This document shows positions 1-7,641 of a stretch of DNA of 64,000 nt, piece by piece. The notes beneath the pieces are model-generated. The model worked only from the letters and a program-made list of their open reading frames with translations. It had not been told where the DNA came from and did no database searches. Both the position numbers and the translations under genes were made by a program. Location of the stretch: NCBI GenBank assembly GCA_026398415.1, contig JAPLSY010000074.1, forward strand, positions 25,652-89,651. The letters are read 5' to 3'. How positions within the stretch are numbered: position 1 is the first letter of the stretch; the number at the start of each line of letters is the position of its first letter. Source of the stretch: Kiritimatiellota bacterium. GTDB taxonomy: Bacteria > Verrucomicrobiota > Kiritimatiellia > JAAZAB01.

Positions 1-1
1 T

Positions 2-364
2 CCGGATGATGATCATAAAACCATGCAAGAGACGCTGGATCAGGCCAAGGAGCTCAATTGTGAATTCGCCAATTTTTACTGCTGTATGGCCTACCCCGGC
101 TCCAAGCTTTATGACGAGGCCGTAGCCCGGGGTGTTCGGTTGCCGGATTCATGGGACGGCTATTCCCAGTTAAGTTATGAAACCTTGCCGTTGCCGACAA
201 AGCATTTGGCCCCCGCGGAAGTTCTGCGTTTCCGGGATCATGCATTTAAGGAGTATTTTTCAAACCCGGCCTATCTGGCCATGATTGAAAAAACGTTCGG
301 TTCTCAAGCGCTGAACGAGATCAGGAACATGCTGGAAGGCGAAATCAAGCGCAAGCACGCCTGA
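2..364 (+). CDS. C-terminal part of a B12-binding-type radical SAM protein (5' end outside window)
   Basis: The frame is open to the left edge: codons before the first ATG at 23 read PDDDHKT and run straight into it, so this is the last 120 or so residues of a longer protein. The piece holds FYCCMAYPGSKLYDEA followed by a Trp/Tyr-rich stretch, as in the region after the TIM barrel of radical SAM proteins that carry an N-terminal cobalamin-binding domain. The 4Fe-4S cysteine motif lies outside the window, so the reaction cannot be told. Such enzymes are common in surface-polysaccharide loci, which fits the genes that follow. Family assignment rests on the tail only and is moderate. Confidence 0.6.
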   Translation, partial: PDDDHKTMQETLDQAKELNCEFANFYCCMAYPGSKLYDEAVARGVRLPDSWDGYSQLSYETLPLPTKHLAPAEVLRFRDHAFKEYFSNPAYLAMIEKTFGSQALNEIRNMLEGEIKRKHA

Positions 365-472
365 AGTCTCGCTGCATCCATACCAGATGCACGCGAAACA
401 CTTCTTATTAGCCAAAAACAAAACCGTTGATTTCCACGTTAGCGATATATCGGGCGTAGCGCGGCGCGACTC

Positions 473-504
473 GCCTCGGCGAAGTGCTCCGGCGGAGCCG
501 GGAG
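473..504. repeat. Dispersed repeat A, intergenic copy
   Basis: This 32-bp segment, with core GGCGAAG-TGCTCC-GGCGGAGCC, matches 27 of 32 positions of a segment at 35328-35359 that lies inside the serine hydrolase gene. By direct comparison these are two copies of one repeat family. Confidence 0.55.
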
Positions 505-729
505 CCCGACCTGTCCGCCGTAGCTTCTTAGCGAAGGCGGATGTCACCGTGTGGCGAATTTGGTTTCCGTCCGGCCTTGGCCGGACGGATTCGCAAAAGC
601 AAGGCAAGCTTGGGCTGTCCCGCTGAAGGCGGGATAAAGATGTGGGCTTGCCCCGCTTCCGGCGGGGTGCGCCGCGTGAAGCATTGGACTTAATTCCATG
701 CGAGCACGGCAAACCCCCAGGCGGCCCAA

Positions 730-766
730 GTTTACCCGCCTAAGGCGGCGCCATAGGCGACCAGGG
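730..766. repeat. Dispersed repeat B, intergenic copy
   Basis: The reverse complement of this 37-bp segment matches 36 of 37 positions of 37353-37389, which lies inside the histidine kinase gene. A 20-bp part of the element (37349-37368) also matches 29048-29067 exactly, at the 3' end of the flippase gene. The element contains the palindrome CCGCC-TAA/TTT-GGCGG and looks like a mobile or templated short repeat. Confidence 0.65.
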
Positions 767-875
767 ATCGCTGCCGCCTTTTGCGAACCGAATTCGCCAC
801 ACTGCCGTGAAAGAACATATTGGGTTGCGGGCCTAGCCCGCGTTGGCAAGCGGAGACAATCCAAGGCATAAGCGA

Positions 876-1784
876 TCACGCCCGCGCGCAAATGGTTAAT
901 CCATCACGCAAGCTCACTTTTGATTTCCAACCTAAGGCTGAAAGACGCGTAACATCGAGCAATTTTCGGGGAGCGCCGTCAGGTTTTGACGTATCCCAGA
1001 CGATCTTTCCATCATAGCCGTATACATCCCTGATCAGAGAAGCCAACTCGATGATTGAAATGTCATTGCCCGTCCCGATATTCACCATTTCCGGCCGGTC
1101 ATAAGTTTTGAGCAGGAAACGGCAGGCATCCGCGAGGTCGGCAGAATAGATGAATTCACGCCGGGGGGAACCCGTCCCCCAGAACGATACCGTCGACGCC
1201 TTGGATTTGATGGCATCGCGGAATTTTGCAATCATGCTCCCGAGCACGTGCGCCTCTTTCGGGTCTTCTTCACCTCCCGGGCCATACACTGTCGCCGGAA
1301 CGCCGATGATCGCGGGAAAACCGTACTGTTTACGGTAAGCCTGACACATTACCACCCCCGCGGCCTTGGCCATCGAGTACGGCTCGCTGGTCGCCTCCAT
1401 GCGCCCAGCCTGGAAATCATCTTCTTTCATTGGCTGCGGGCAGTCTTTCGGATAAATGCAGGAAGCGGCGAGATAAAGGAGTTTCTTCACTCCAAAGCGA
1501 TACGAAATATCAATGATGTTCGTCTGCGCCTGGATATTTTCAAAGATGAATTCAGCCGGGAGTGCCAGGTTCACCCCGATACCACCTGAGCGGACGGAAG
1601 TAAGAACAACAAAGGCAGGCTTCTCTTTGGCAAAGAAAGCCTCAACTGCCGGACGGCTCAGGATATCAAGTCCCGCGCGCACGGATGAAACGACTCTGCA
1701 GCCGGCCGACGTAAAACATGAAAACAACCCGGCCTCGATACAATCCCGCCGGCCGACAATGAGCAATGAAGATCCTTTTAACAT
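876..1784 (-). CDS. NAD-dependent epimerase/dehydratase, GDP-L-fucose synthase-like
   Basis: This is an SDR-fold nucleotide-sugar enzyme of 302 residues. GDP-L-fucose synthases epimerise and reduce GDP-4-keto-6-deoxy-mannose. Visible features are an N-terminal Rossmann strand (SLLIVGRRD, with the usual glycine motif weakened), AASCIYP holding the catalytic Ser, the YSMAK form of YxxxK, and VYGPGG followed by a sugar-binding tail. The ATG at 1784 is chosen because GAGGA lies 7 bases upstream and the family usually starts there; the frame is open to 1829. The partner GDP-mannose dehydratase is not in the window. The gene points left, away from the forward rfb cassette. A related ketoreductase such as ColC is an alternative. 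Confidence 0.7.
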   Translation of the reverse strand: MLKGSSLLIVGRRDCIEAGLFSCFTSAGCRVVSSVRAGLDILSRPAVEAFFAKEKPAFVVLTSVRSGGIGVNLALPAEFIFENIQAQTNIIDISYRFGVKKLLYLAASCIYPKDCPQPMKEDDFQAGRMEATSEPYSMAKAAGVVMCQAYRKQYGFPAIIGVPATVYGPGGEEDPKEAHVLGSMIAKFRDAIKSKASTVSFWGTGSPRREFIYSADLADACRFLLKTYDRPEMVNIGTGNDISIIELASLIRDVYGYDGKIVWDTSKPDGAPRKLLDVTRLSALGWKSKVSLRDGLTICARA

Positions 1785-1856
1785 CACATCATCCTCTGAC
1801 AAGACAAAACAGGAGACCGGGACACTCACAACGTCATAAATATTTCGCCAGGCGAT

Positions 1857-1939
1857 AAATTTTTACTATGGATCACACTGATTTTACGTATATATTTTCC
1901 TTTTATCAGTGCTATCCGTGTCATCTGTGGTAAAAATTT
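1857..1939. repeat. Imperfect inverted repeat between two reverse-strand genes
   Basis: Arms AAATTTTTAC-TATGGATCACACTGAT and ATCAGTG-TATCCGTG-GGTAAAAATTT face each other across a short AT-rich centre. It sits between the fucose-synthase-like gene and the GT2 gene. It has no coding potential and looks like a dispersed palindromic element. Confidence 0.5.
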
Positions 1940-1958
1940 CGGATATCTTTGGATAGGC

Positions 1959-2855
1959 TCACCGCTTCAACAATGATTCGACGGTTATTTCTTTAGACAG
2001 CAATTTCTCCTTGAGAGTGTTGTGTATGGCCACAATTTGATCCTTTTGTAAATTATGCTCGATGTCCCACAGCCGCATATAACTGCTCATGTATATCGTG
2101 AAGCGGAAATAGGAATGCATGAAGCCGAGATGCCCGTCTTGATATGCGCCGTATATGAAGTAAGCAATAATAAACTCTCTTAAACTTCGATAAATCATCT
2201 TGAAAAATGAATACCGCTCTCCGTTTTGACACATTTGCTGCGCCTCAATGTCGCTACGATTCAGAACCTGCTGTTTCTCCCAAGCTGCAGTATCATAATC
2301 CTGGAATTGGTAAAACATCAACTTCGGATCGTTCGATGCCTTCAGTACGCGACTTCGATCGCAGGCTAATTTTCCATACCGGTGGATCGGATTGTTTTCG
2401 TAATTGACGCTGTCTCTACGGTTGAACCGCCCCGGGCCGGTGCGCCAGAACAAAAGGTTGTAGGCACGCCCCCAGACAAAAACGTGTTTCCCGGCAATGA
2501 TGCTAACTCGAAGAGCACAAACAGTATCATAACTTTTCTCATTGGCCACTTTTGCATACAGGTGGAGCAACTCGTCCGGAACGTATTCGGCGCACATGGC
2601 ATAGATCATGTAATCTGTCGTTATTTTTTTCCAGAGTTCATTCATAACGATGGGTTGCTCGGCGTGGCCGCATCTGTCTAAAATCACATATTCTACGCCA
2701 TGGCGTTCGCAGATTTCGCGCGTGCGATCTGTGCTTGGAGGAATATTATCAACGACCATTATCTTGAATTTACCCTTAAAATTCCTGATCGCATATTCTA
2801 TCCGCTTTTCCTCATTATAGCACATAAGGCAAACCGTTACATTATCGCTCCACAT
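1959..2855 (-). CDS. Family 2 glycosyltransferase-like protein
   Basis: A 298-residue protein with a GT-A type start: VTVCLMCYNEEKRIEYAIRN, then IMVVDNIPPSTDRT, the usual nucleotide-sugar binding strand and loop. Enzymes of this family transfer a sugar from a nucleotide donor to a glycan or lipid acceptor at the cytoplasmic membrane. A clear DxD metal motif is not seen where expected (MIYAMCAEY), so catalysis or fold details may differ. The C-terminal half has aromatic-rich amphipathic stretches (EFIIAYFIYGAY) that could contact membrane. Acceptor and donor are unknown. It is transcribed toward the fucose-synthase-like gene, separated from it by an inverted repeat. Confidence 0.65.
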   Translation of the reverse strand: MWSDNVTVCLMCYNEEKRIEYAIRNFKGKFKIMVVDNIPPSTDRTREICERHGVEYVILDRCGHAEQPIVMNELWKKITTDYMIYAMCAEYVPDELLHLYAKVANEKSYDTVCALRVSIIAGKHVFVWGRAYNLLFWRTGPGRFNRRDSVNYENNPIHRYGKLACDRSRVLKASNDPKLMFYQFQDYDTAAWEKQQVLNRSDIEAQQMCQNGERYSFFKMIYRSLREFIIAYFIYGAYQDGHLGFMHSYFRFTIYMSSYMRLWDIEHNLQKDQIVAIHNTLKEKLLSKEITVESLLKR

Positions 2856-3359
2856 GGTATGGCCTTTTAATTGAGTTGATTGCGAAAGACTTCCGTTTAA
2901 CTGTGAAAAATGTACCGAACCGTCAATTTGAAGTCAATTTATATGTGTTGCCATATTCATGTTTTACAACATTCTTCCGTGAAATCGCTTGATGTAATCG
3001 CTTGATATTTCCCACTGTTTTCACTATGCTCTCAATCAATGCGGACAGGCATATTTAACGGAGGCGGAGCGTGCCTGCCCTTCATAAGCAACACCGTGTC
3101 CACAAGCAATGGAAAAGTTCATTAAGTAACAACCGAAATTTTGACAGGATTTATAGGATTGGGATCGGGAAAGGCAGACATTCATTGTCGGTTTTCTTAA
3201 TCCAATAAATCCTGTTAATCCTGTCAAAAATGTTCGACATAAACAAATAAATTTGAGCAAGAAGAATTCGCGGGTAACCTGAATTTTCCTGACTTTTCGC
3301 GGGGTAAGTCACAGTCGGTTTTTTTTCGTATGGCATACTAAGATCAAAGGAATCAGTTT
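2856..3359. other. 504-bp AT-rich intergenic region between divergent genes
   Basis: The divergently transcribed GT2 and rfbF genes flank this gap. No ORF here resembles a protein. The right half holds an inverted repeat (3139-3229). The remainder is AT-rich and presumably carries promoters for both sides, but I cannot place -35/-10 boxes with confidence. An AAAGGA Shine-Dalgarno lies just before the rfbF start. Confidence 0.5.
3139..3229. repeat. Inverted repeat with TTTTGACAGGAT ends
   Basis: The left end TTTTGACAGGATTTATAGGATT and right end AATCCTGTTAATCCTGTCAAAA form an imperfect inverted repeat of about 90 bp. The centre contains a second internal palindrome around GACATTCATTGTC. It is non-coding, MITE-like in form, and unrelated to the GC-rich repeats elsewhere in the window. 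Confidence 0.6.
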
Positions 3360-4130
3360 ATGACAAAAGTCGTTATATTGGCGGGTGGACTGGGAACGCG
3401 TCTGGCTGAAGAGACCGAACTCAAACCCAAGCCAATGGTTGAAATCGGCGGAAAGCCGATCCTGTGGCATATCATGAAAAGTTATGCCCATTATGGATTC
3501 AAAGAGTTTATTGTCGCGTTGGGATATAAAGGCGAGATGATCAAGCATTATTTTTGCGACTACCATAACATGAGTAGTGATATGACTATTGACCTGGCCA
3601 GCGATCAGGTGAAAAAACGGAAAACAGATGCTGAAAAGTGGACCGTACATCTGATTGATACCGGTCAGGACACCCTAACCGGCGGCCGCGTGAAGCGTCT
3701 GGAGCATTGGCTTAAGAACGCAACGTTTATGGTAACATATGGCGATGGTGTGGCAAATATTGATATTCGTGCGTTGCTGAAATTTCATCGGGCACATGGA
3801 TGTATCGGCACTGTTTCGGCGGTGCGTCCGCCGTCGCGTTTCGGCGGGATTGTGCTGGACGGTAACCGCATCGCTGAATTTACTGAAAAACCTCAGATCG
3901 GCGAAGGTTGGATAAATGGCGGCTTCATGGTTTTCGAGCCGGGTGTGTTTAAATATCTGAAAGATGACCGTAATGTTTTGGAAACGGATGTCTTGGAACG
4001 CTTGGCGGCGGATCGGCAGTTGGCGGCCTATCGCCATGAAAAATTCTGGCAATGCATGGATACCTTGCGCGACAAGCGCCTGTTGGAACATTTATGGCAG
4101 GAAGGCAAAGCGCCGTGGAAAGTGTGGTAA
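3360..4130 (+). CDS. rfbF: Glucose-1-phosphate cytidylyltransferase
   Basis: A 256-residue nucleotidyltransferase that would make CDP-glucose from CTP and glucose-1-phosphate, the entry step to CDP-dideoxyhexoses. It starts with the pyrophosphorylase signature LAGGLGTRLAEETELKPKPM, followed by EIGGKPILWHIMK and VTYGDGVANID. The length fits RfbF/DdhA proteins (about 257). An AAAGGA Shine-Dalgarno precedes the ATG. It is the first gene of the rfbF-S23-rfbG-rfbH run, and the two downstream enzymes confirm the CDP-glucose assignment over other sugar nucleotidyltransferases. Confidence 0.92.
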   Translation: MTKVVILAGGLGTRLAEETELKPKPMVEIGGKPILWHIMKSYAHYGFKEFIVALGYKGEMIKHYFCDYHNMSSDMTIDLASDQVKKRKTDAEKWTVHLIDTGQDTLTGGRVKRLEHWLKNATFMVTYGDGVANIDIRALLKFHRAHGCIGTVSAVRPPSRFGGIVLDGNRIAEFTEKPQIGEGWINGGFMVFEPGVFKYLKDDRNVLETDVLERLAADRQLAAYRHEKFWQCMDTLRDKRLLEHLWQEGKAPWKVW

Positions 4131-4176
4131 AAGCGATGTGCGGTTGAAGTTGTAAGCAGCAAGTTTAAGGACTACA

Positions 4177-4533
4177 GTGAGTAAAAGCTTCGAAAATTTG
4201 GATGTTTGGCAACGTAGTCGAGTGTTGGCGGTATGTATTTATCGCGCACTGCAAGCCTGTAAGGATTTTGGCTTCCGCGATCAAATCACCCGTGCCGCTG
4301 TATCCATACCGTCTAATATTGCCGAAGGAGCAGAACGCATTACTCGTAAGGAATTCGCCCAATTCGTCAATTATGCAAAAGGCTCTGCCGGAGAATTGCG
4401 CACCCAACTGATGATCGCAGCCGATTTGGGGTACCTCACTGAAAACAGCGCAGCAGAATTAGTCAACGAGTCGGTACAGATCTCCAAAATGTTGTTTGGG
4501 TTGATTAAATCGATCAAGGCACTTTCCTCTTAA
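4177..4533 (+). CDS. Four-helix-bundle protein (23S rRNA intervening-sequence / S23 family)
   Basis: A 118-residue helical protein with the family pattern FENLDVWQ near the start, RDQITRAAVSIPSNIAEG in the middle and FVNYAKGSAGELRTQL after it. Family members were first found in 23S rRNA intervening sequences and form pentameric four-helix bundles; the related bAvd protein acts with diversity-generating reverse transcriptases. No rRNA or reverse transcriptase is seen here. It starts at a GTG and sits between rfbF and rfbG in the same direction, so it is probably co-transcribed. Its role in a sugar operon is unknown. Confidence 0.85.
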   Translation: MSKSFENLDVWQRSRVLAVCIYRALQACKDFGFRDQITRAAVSIPSNIAEGAERITRKEFAQFVNYAKGSAGELRTQLMIAADLGYLTENSAAELVNESVQISKMLFGLIKSIKALSS

Positions 4534-4565
4534 ACTTATTACTTAAACTTCCCACTTCAACTCTT

Positions 4566-5672
4566 ATGAAAACTCTTTCTGGTTTCTACCGCGGCAAGCG
4601 GGTGTTGGTGACCGGGCATACCGGGTTCAAAGGCGCTTGGCTTTCGCTCTGGCTCCATATGCTGGGCGCCCGTGTGACGGGGTACGCCCTTGCTCCACCG
4701 ACGGATCCGAACTTGTCTGACTTGTGTGGTATAGACAAACTCGTCACCAGCGTGATTGCCGATATCCGGGATCCGGCGTCGTTGGCACGGGCATTGCAAT
4801 CGGCCACTCCTGAAATCATCATTCACATGGCAGCCCAGCCGCTGGTACGTGAATCCTATAAGAATCCGGTCGAAACCTATGCCATCAACGTCATGGGCAC
4901 GGTAAACCTTCTGGATGCCGTGCGCGCCTGCAAAGGCGTGAAAGCTGTCGTAAATGTGACCACGGATAAATGTTATGAGAACAGAGAAAGACTGACCGGA
5001 TATCGGGAGAACGAATCTTTGGGAGGATACGATCCCTATTCCAGCAGTAAGGCATGTTCGGAAATCGTCACCGCCGCCTATCGCACCTCCTTTTTTAATC
5101 CGGAAGAGTTTGATTGCCACGGAGTGGCATTGGCCACCGCGCGGGCAGGTAACGTCATCGGCGGTGGCGATTGGGCCATTGACCGGCTTGTCCCCGACTG
5201 CTTCCGGGCACTGTTAAAGGGCGAGAAAATCGTGATCAGAAATCCATTGGCCGTCAGGCCTTGGCAACATGTTCTGGAACCGCTCTCCGGTTACCTCCGG
5301 CTAGCTCAAAAATTGGTTGAGCAAGGGCCACGTTTTGCAAGCGCCTGGAACTTCGGGCCAAACGATGACGATGCCCGGCCCGTGCAGTGGATCGTTGATA
5401 AACTGTGCGCGCTATGGGGGAATGCGCCGGCCTTTGCCGTGGATCAAAACGAACCCCGCGAAACGCGGGGCAAGCATCCGCACGAGGCGCATTATTTAAA
5501 ACTGGATTGCTCCAAGGCCCGGACGGAATTGGGTTGGCAACCAAAATGGAATCTGGAAAAAGCGCTTCGGGAAACCGTCGAATGGACAAAGGCATATCAG
5601 GCCAATAAAGATGTCCGCGCCGTTTGTCTGCGGCAGATTAAGGAATATTCTGAAGAAAAGACGGGAAGCTGA
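4566..5672 (+). CDS. rfbG: CDP-glucose 4,6-dehydratase
   Basis: A 368-residue extended SDR enzyme that converts CDP-glucose to CDP-4-keto-6-deoxyglucose using tightly bound NAD. The N-terminus has TGHTGFKGAWLSLWL, the characteristic NAD-binding loop of RfbG. VTTDKCYEN and YDPYSSSKACSE supply the catalytic Thr/Asp/Lys and YxxxK residues, and AGNVIGGGDWA is the typical substrate loop. Length agrees with the family (about 359-370). It follows the S23-like gene by 32 bases and precedes rfbH, as in O-antigen clusters making abequose, paratose, tyvelose, ascarylose or yersiniose. Confidence 0.93.
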   Translation: MKTLSGFYRGKRVLVTGHTGFKGAWLSLWLHMLGARVTGYALAPPTDPNLSDLCGIDKLVTSVIADIRDPASLARALQSATPEIIIHMAAQPLVRESYKNPVETYAINVMGTVNLLDAVRACKGVKAVVNVTTDKCYENRERLTGYRENESLGGYDPYSSSKACSEIVTAAYRTSFFNPEEFDCHGVALATARAGNVIGGGDWAIDRLVPDCFRALLKGEKIVIRNPLAVRPWQHVLEPLSGYLRLAQKLVEQGPRFASAWNFGPNDDDARPVQWIVDKLCALWGNAPAFAVDQNEPRETRGKHPHEAHYLKLDCSKARTELGWQPKWNLEKALRETVEWTKAYQANKDVRAVCLRQIKEYSEEKTGS

Positions 5673-5686
5673 TACGGAAATGATTT

Positions 5687-5897
5687 GCCACTAAGGCACA
5701 AAGGAAAATATCTTGTATTTATCGATCTTTTTCGTGTCTTGGTGTCTTCGTGGCAAATATTTCAGCCTGATATACTCATCGCCACTAAGGCACGCAGGCG
5801 CAAAGTGTTTGCCTTATGAACACATCTTATATTTATAGATTTTTTTCGTGTCTTGGTGTCTTCGTGGCAAATATTTAGTTTAGTGTCTTGGTGGCAA
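5687..5897. repeat. Tandem copies of a GCCACTAAGGCAC...CTTCGTGGC repeat
   Basis: Two full copies (5687-5762 and 5781-5876) each begin GCCACTAAGGCAC and end TTTTCGTGTCTTGGTGTCTTCGTGGCAAATATTT, so each copy is itself an inverted repeat. A third fragment, GTGTCTTGGTGGCAA (5883-5897), abuts the rfbH start codon. The block fills the rfbG-rfbH gap. Confidence 0.7.
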
Positions 5898-5899
5898 GC

Positions 5900-7528
5900 A
5901 TGACCTATACAGGAAAAATATTCGAAATCGCGCTTCCGTTCGACAAGTCGGCGGCGCATAAAACGCAATGGGCGCTGGCTATCGGCGAACCGGACGCCGA
6001 CCGGGATATCGAGTTTATGATTGTGACCCCGAAACGGGGTCGCGCAAGAGGCAAAACAATAATAGTAGCGGGTGATGCTGTTGTTTCCGGAACGCTTCCT
6101 GTCGGATCCATCCTGCATATGGACAAATGCTATCCGCTGGCCAAGAACATCATTATCAAGGAGCGGGCTTCGGTCTCGGATGCGTTCCTTGAAAAGGTGC
6201 TACGTGAGCGTGTCATTATCGCGGCAGTGAAGCATTATGAAATCAAGCACAGGAAGAAGCCTGCATTTACTGTCGGTGATCGGATTTCCTATGCAGGCCG
6301 GGTGTTCGACGAGAAGGAAATCATCAACCTGGTTGACTCTTCTCTCGACTTCTGGTTAACCACCGGTCGCTATGCGGAGCGGTTCGAGAAAGAATTTGCC
6401 GAATTTCTCGGAATCAAGCATTGTTCGCTGGTAAACTCGGGCTCTTCAGCCAACCTTCTGGCTTTCATGGCGCTGACATCGCCGAAGCTGGGTAACCGGA
6501 GAATTAAGCGGGGCGATGAAATCATTACGGTGGCAGCCGCTTTTCCTACGACCGTGGCGCCGATTATCCAGTACGGTGCGGCACCTGTTTTTGTGGATGT
6601 GGAATTTCCGTCATATAACATTGACTGCGCGCATTTGGAAAAGGCGCTTTCCGCAAAGTCAAAGGCCGTCATGCTTGCGCATACGCTCGGTAATCCCTTC
6701 GATCTCAAACGTGTTCGGGCATTCTGCAATCAACACCATCTTTGGCTGATTGAAGATAACTGCGACGCGCTGGGGTCCAGATATCAATTTGATGGTACAT
6801 GGCGTTATACCGGAACCCTGGGCGACATCGGCACCTCCAGCTTTTATCCGCCGCATCATATGACCATGGGCGAGGGCGGGGCGGTCTATACCAACGACAC
6901 TTCGCTCAAGCGGCTGGTGGAATCGTTTCGGGATTGGGGCCGCGACTGCTGGTGCGCCTCCGGCCACGACAATACCTGCGGCCACCGGTTCGGGCAGCAG
7001 TTTGGCGAACTACCCCCCGGCTATGATCATAAATATGTATATTCGCATTTCGGGTATAATCTGAAAGTCACCGACATGCAGGCCGCGGTGGGATGCGCCC
7101 AACTGGCAAAACTGCCGGATTTCATTGCCGCGCGCAAACGGAACTGGCAATTGTTACACGACGGCCTGGCCGACCTTTCCGATACTTTCATTCTGCCTCA
7201 ACCGGCAGCCAACTCCGAGCCAAGCTGGTTTGGTTTTCTTCTGACGGTAAAGGAAAATGCCGGCATCACAAGAGAGGCGATTATTAATCGCCTGGAAACC
7301 AAAGGCATTCAAACCCGGATGCTTTTTGCCGGCAATTTGTTTAAGCACCCGTGTTTTGACGACATGCGCAAAGAAGGCCGAGGTTGCCGGGTTATTGGTG
7401 AATTAACCAATACGAATCGGATTATGCGAGATACCTTCTGGGTCGGCGTGTATCCGGGGATGACCGAAAGGATGCTTGCGTATATGGTCCGGGCAATTCG
7501 GGATGCGGCTGGACGGTCGGATATATAG
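5900..7528 (+). CDS. rfbH: CDP-4-keto-6-deoxyglucose 3-dehydrase (E1) with an N-terminal MazF/PemK-like domain
   Basis: From about residue 115 this is a full-length E1 enzyme, which with PMP and a [2Fe-2S] cluster removes the C3 hydroxyl of CDP-4-keto-6-deoxyglucose. SFYPPHHMTMGEGGA shows the His that replaces the PLP lysine in this family. The cluster cysteines are the one in EDNCDALG and those in RDCWCASGHDNTC (C-x-C-x7-C). Known E1 proteins have about 437 residues; this has 542. The extra N-terminal 105 residues read like a PemK/MazF toxin fold (IFEIALPFD..., QWALAI, then VGSILHMDKCYPLAKNIIIKE and a final helix), but the usual RPA arginine is lost. The ATG at 5900 is used; TTG and GTG lie in frame just upstream inside a repeat. 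No E3 reductase gene is in the window. Confidence 0.88.
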   Translation: MTYTGKIFEIALPFDKSAAHKTQWALAIGEPDADRDIEFMIVTPKRGRARGKTIIVAGDAVVSGTLPVGSILHMDKCYPLAKNIIIKERASVSDAFLEKVLRERVIIAAVKHYEIKHRKKPAFTVGDRISYAGRVFDEKEIINLVDSSLDFWLTTGRYAERFEKEFAEFLGIKHCSLVNSGSSANLLAFMALTSPKLGNRRIKRGDEIITVAAAFPTTVAPIIQYGAAPVFVDVEFPSYNIDCAHLEKALSAKSKAVMLAHTLGNPFDLKRVRAFCNQHHLWLIEDNCDALGSRYQFDGTWRYTGTLGDIGTSSFYPPHHMTMGEGGAVYTNDTSLKRLVESFRDWGRDCWCASGHDNTCGHRFGQQFGELPPGYDHKYVYSHFGYNLKVTDMQAAVGCAQLAKLPDFIAARKRNWQLLHDGLADLSDTFILPQPAANSEPSWFGFLLTVKENAGITREAIINRLETKGIQTRMLFAGNLFKHPCFDDMRKEGRGCRVIGELTNTNRIMRDTFWVGVYPGMTERMLAYMVRAIRDAAGRSDI

Positions 7529-7641
7529 ATCGAGCTTACTCAGGAAACTCGCAAGCTCTCAAATCCACTATATTGTGAATATATTTAAAATATTTTATTA
7601 GATAATAAACAGAACTCTAACTCAAAAAGGATAGATTTATC

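Larger units (their letters stand above)
365..875. repeat. 511-bp non-coding block built of short GC-rich hairpin repeats
   Basis: No convincing gene fills this gap; the small open frames here overlap each other and are repeat-derived. The block is a mosaic of short palindromes: a stem at 566-576/579-589 inside an outer GCGAAT/ATTCGC pair (554-594), and several units of the form CCGCC-loop-GGCGG or CCCGC-loop-GCGGG (about 509-540, 618-633, 643-668 and 735-748). Segments 473-504 and 730-766 recur elsewhere in the window inside genes. It resembles REP/BIME-type intergenic repeat clusters. Confidence 0.6.

Noticed and set aside
387..626. 79-residue open frame in the 365-875 gap
   Set aside because: It is built from palindromic repeat units and overlaps two other similar frames; no start signal or homology is seen.
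5687..5876. Possible CRISPR array
   Set aside because: Only two copies of a long unit with no regular short spacers and no cas genes; it is a tandem repeat.
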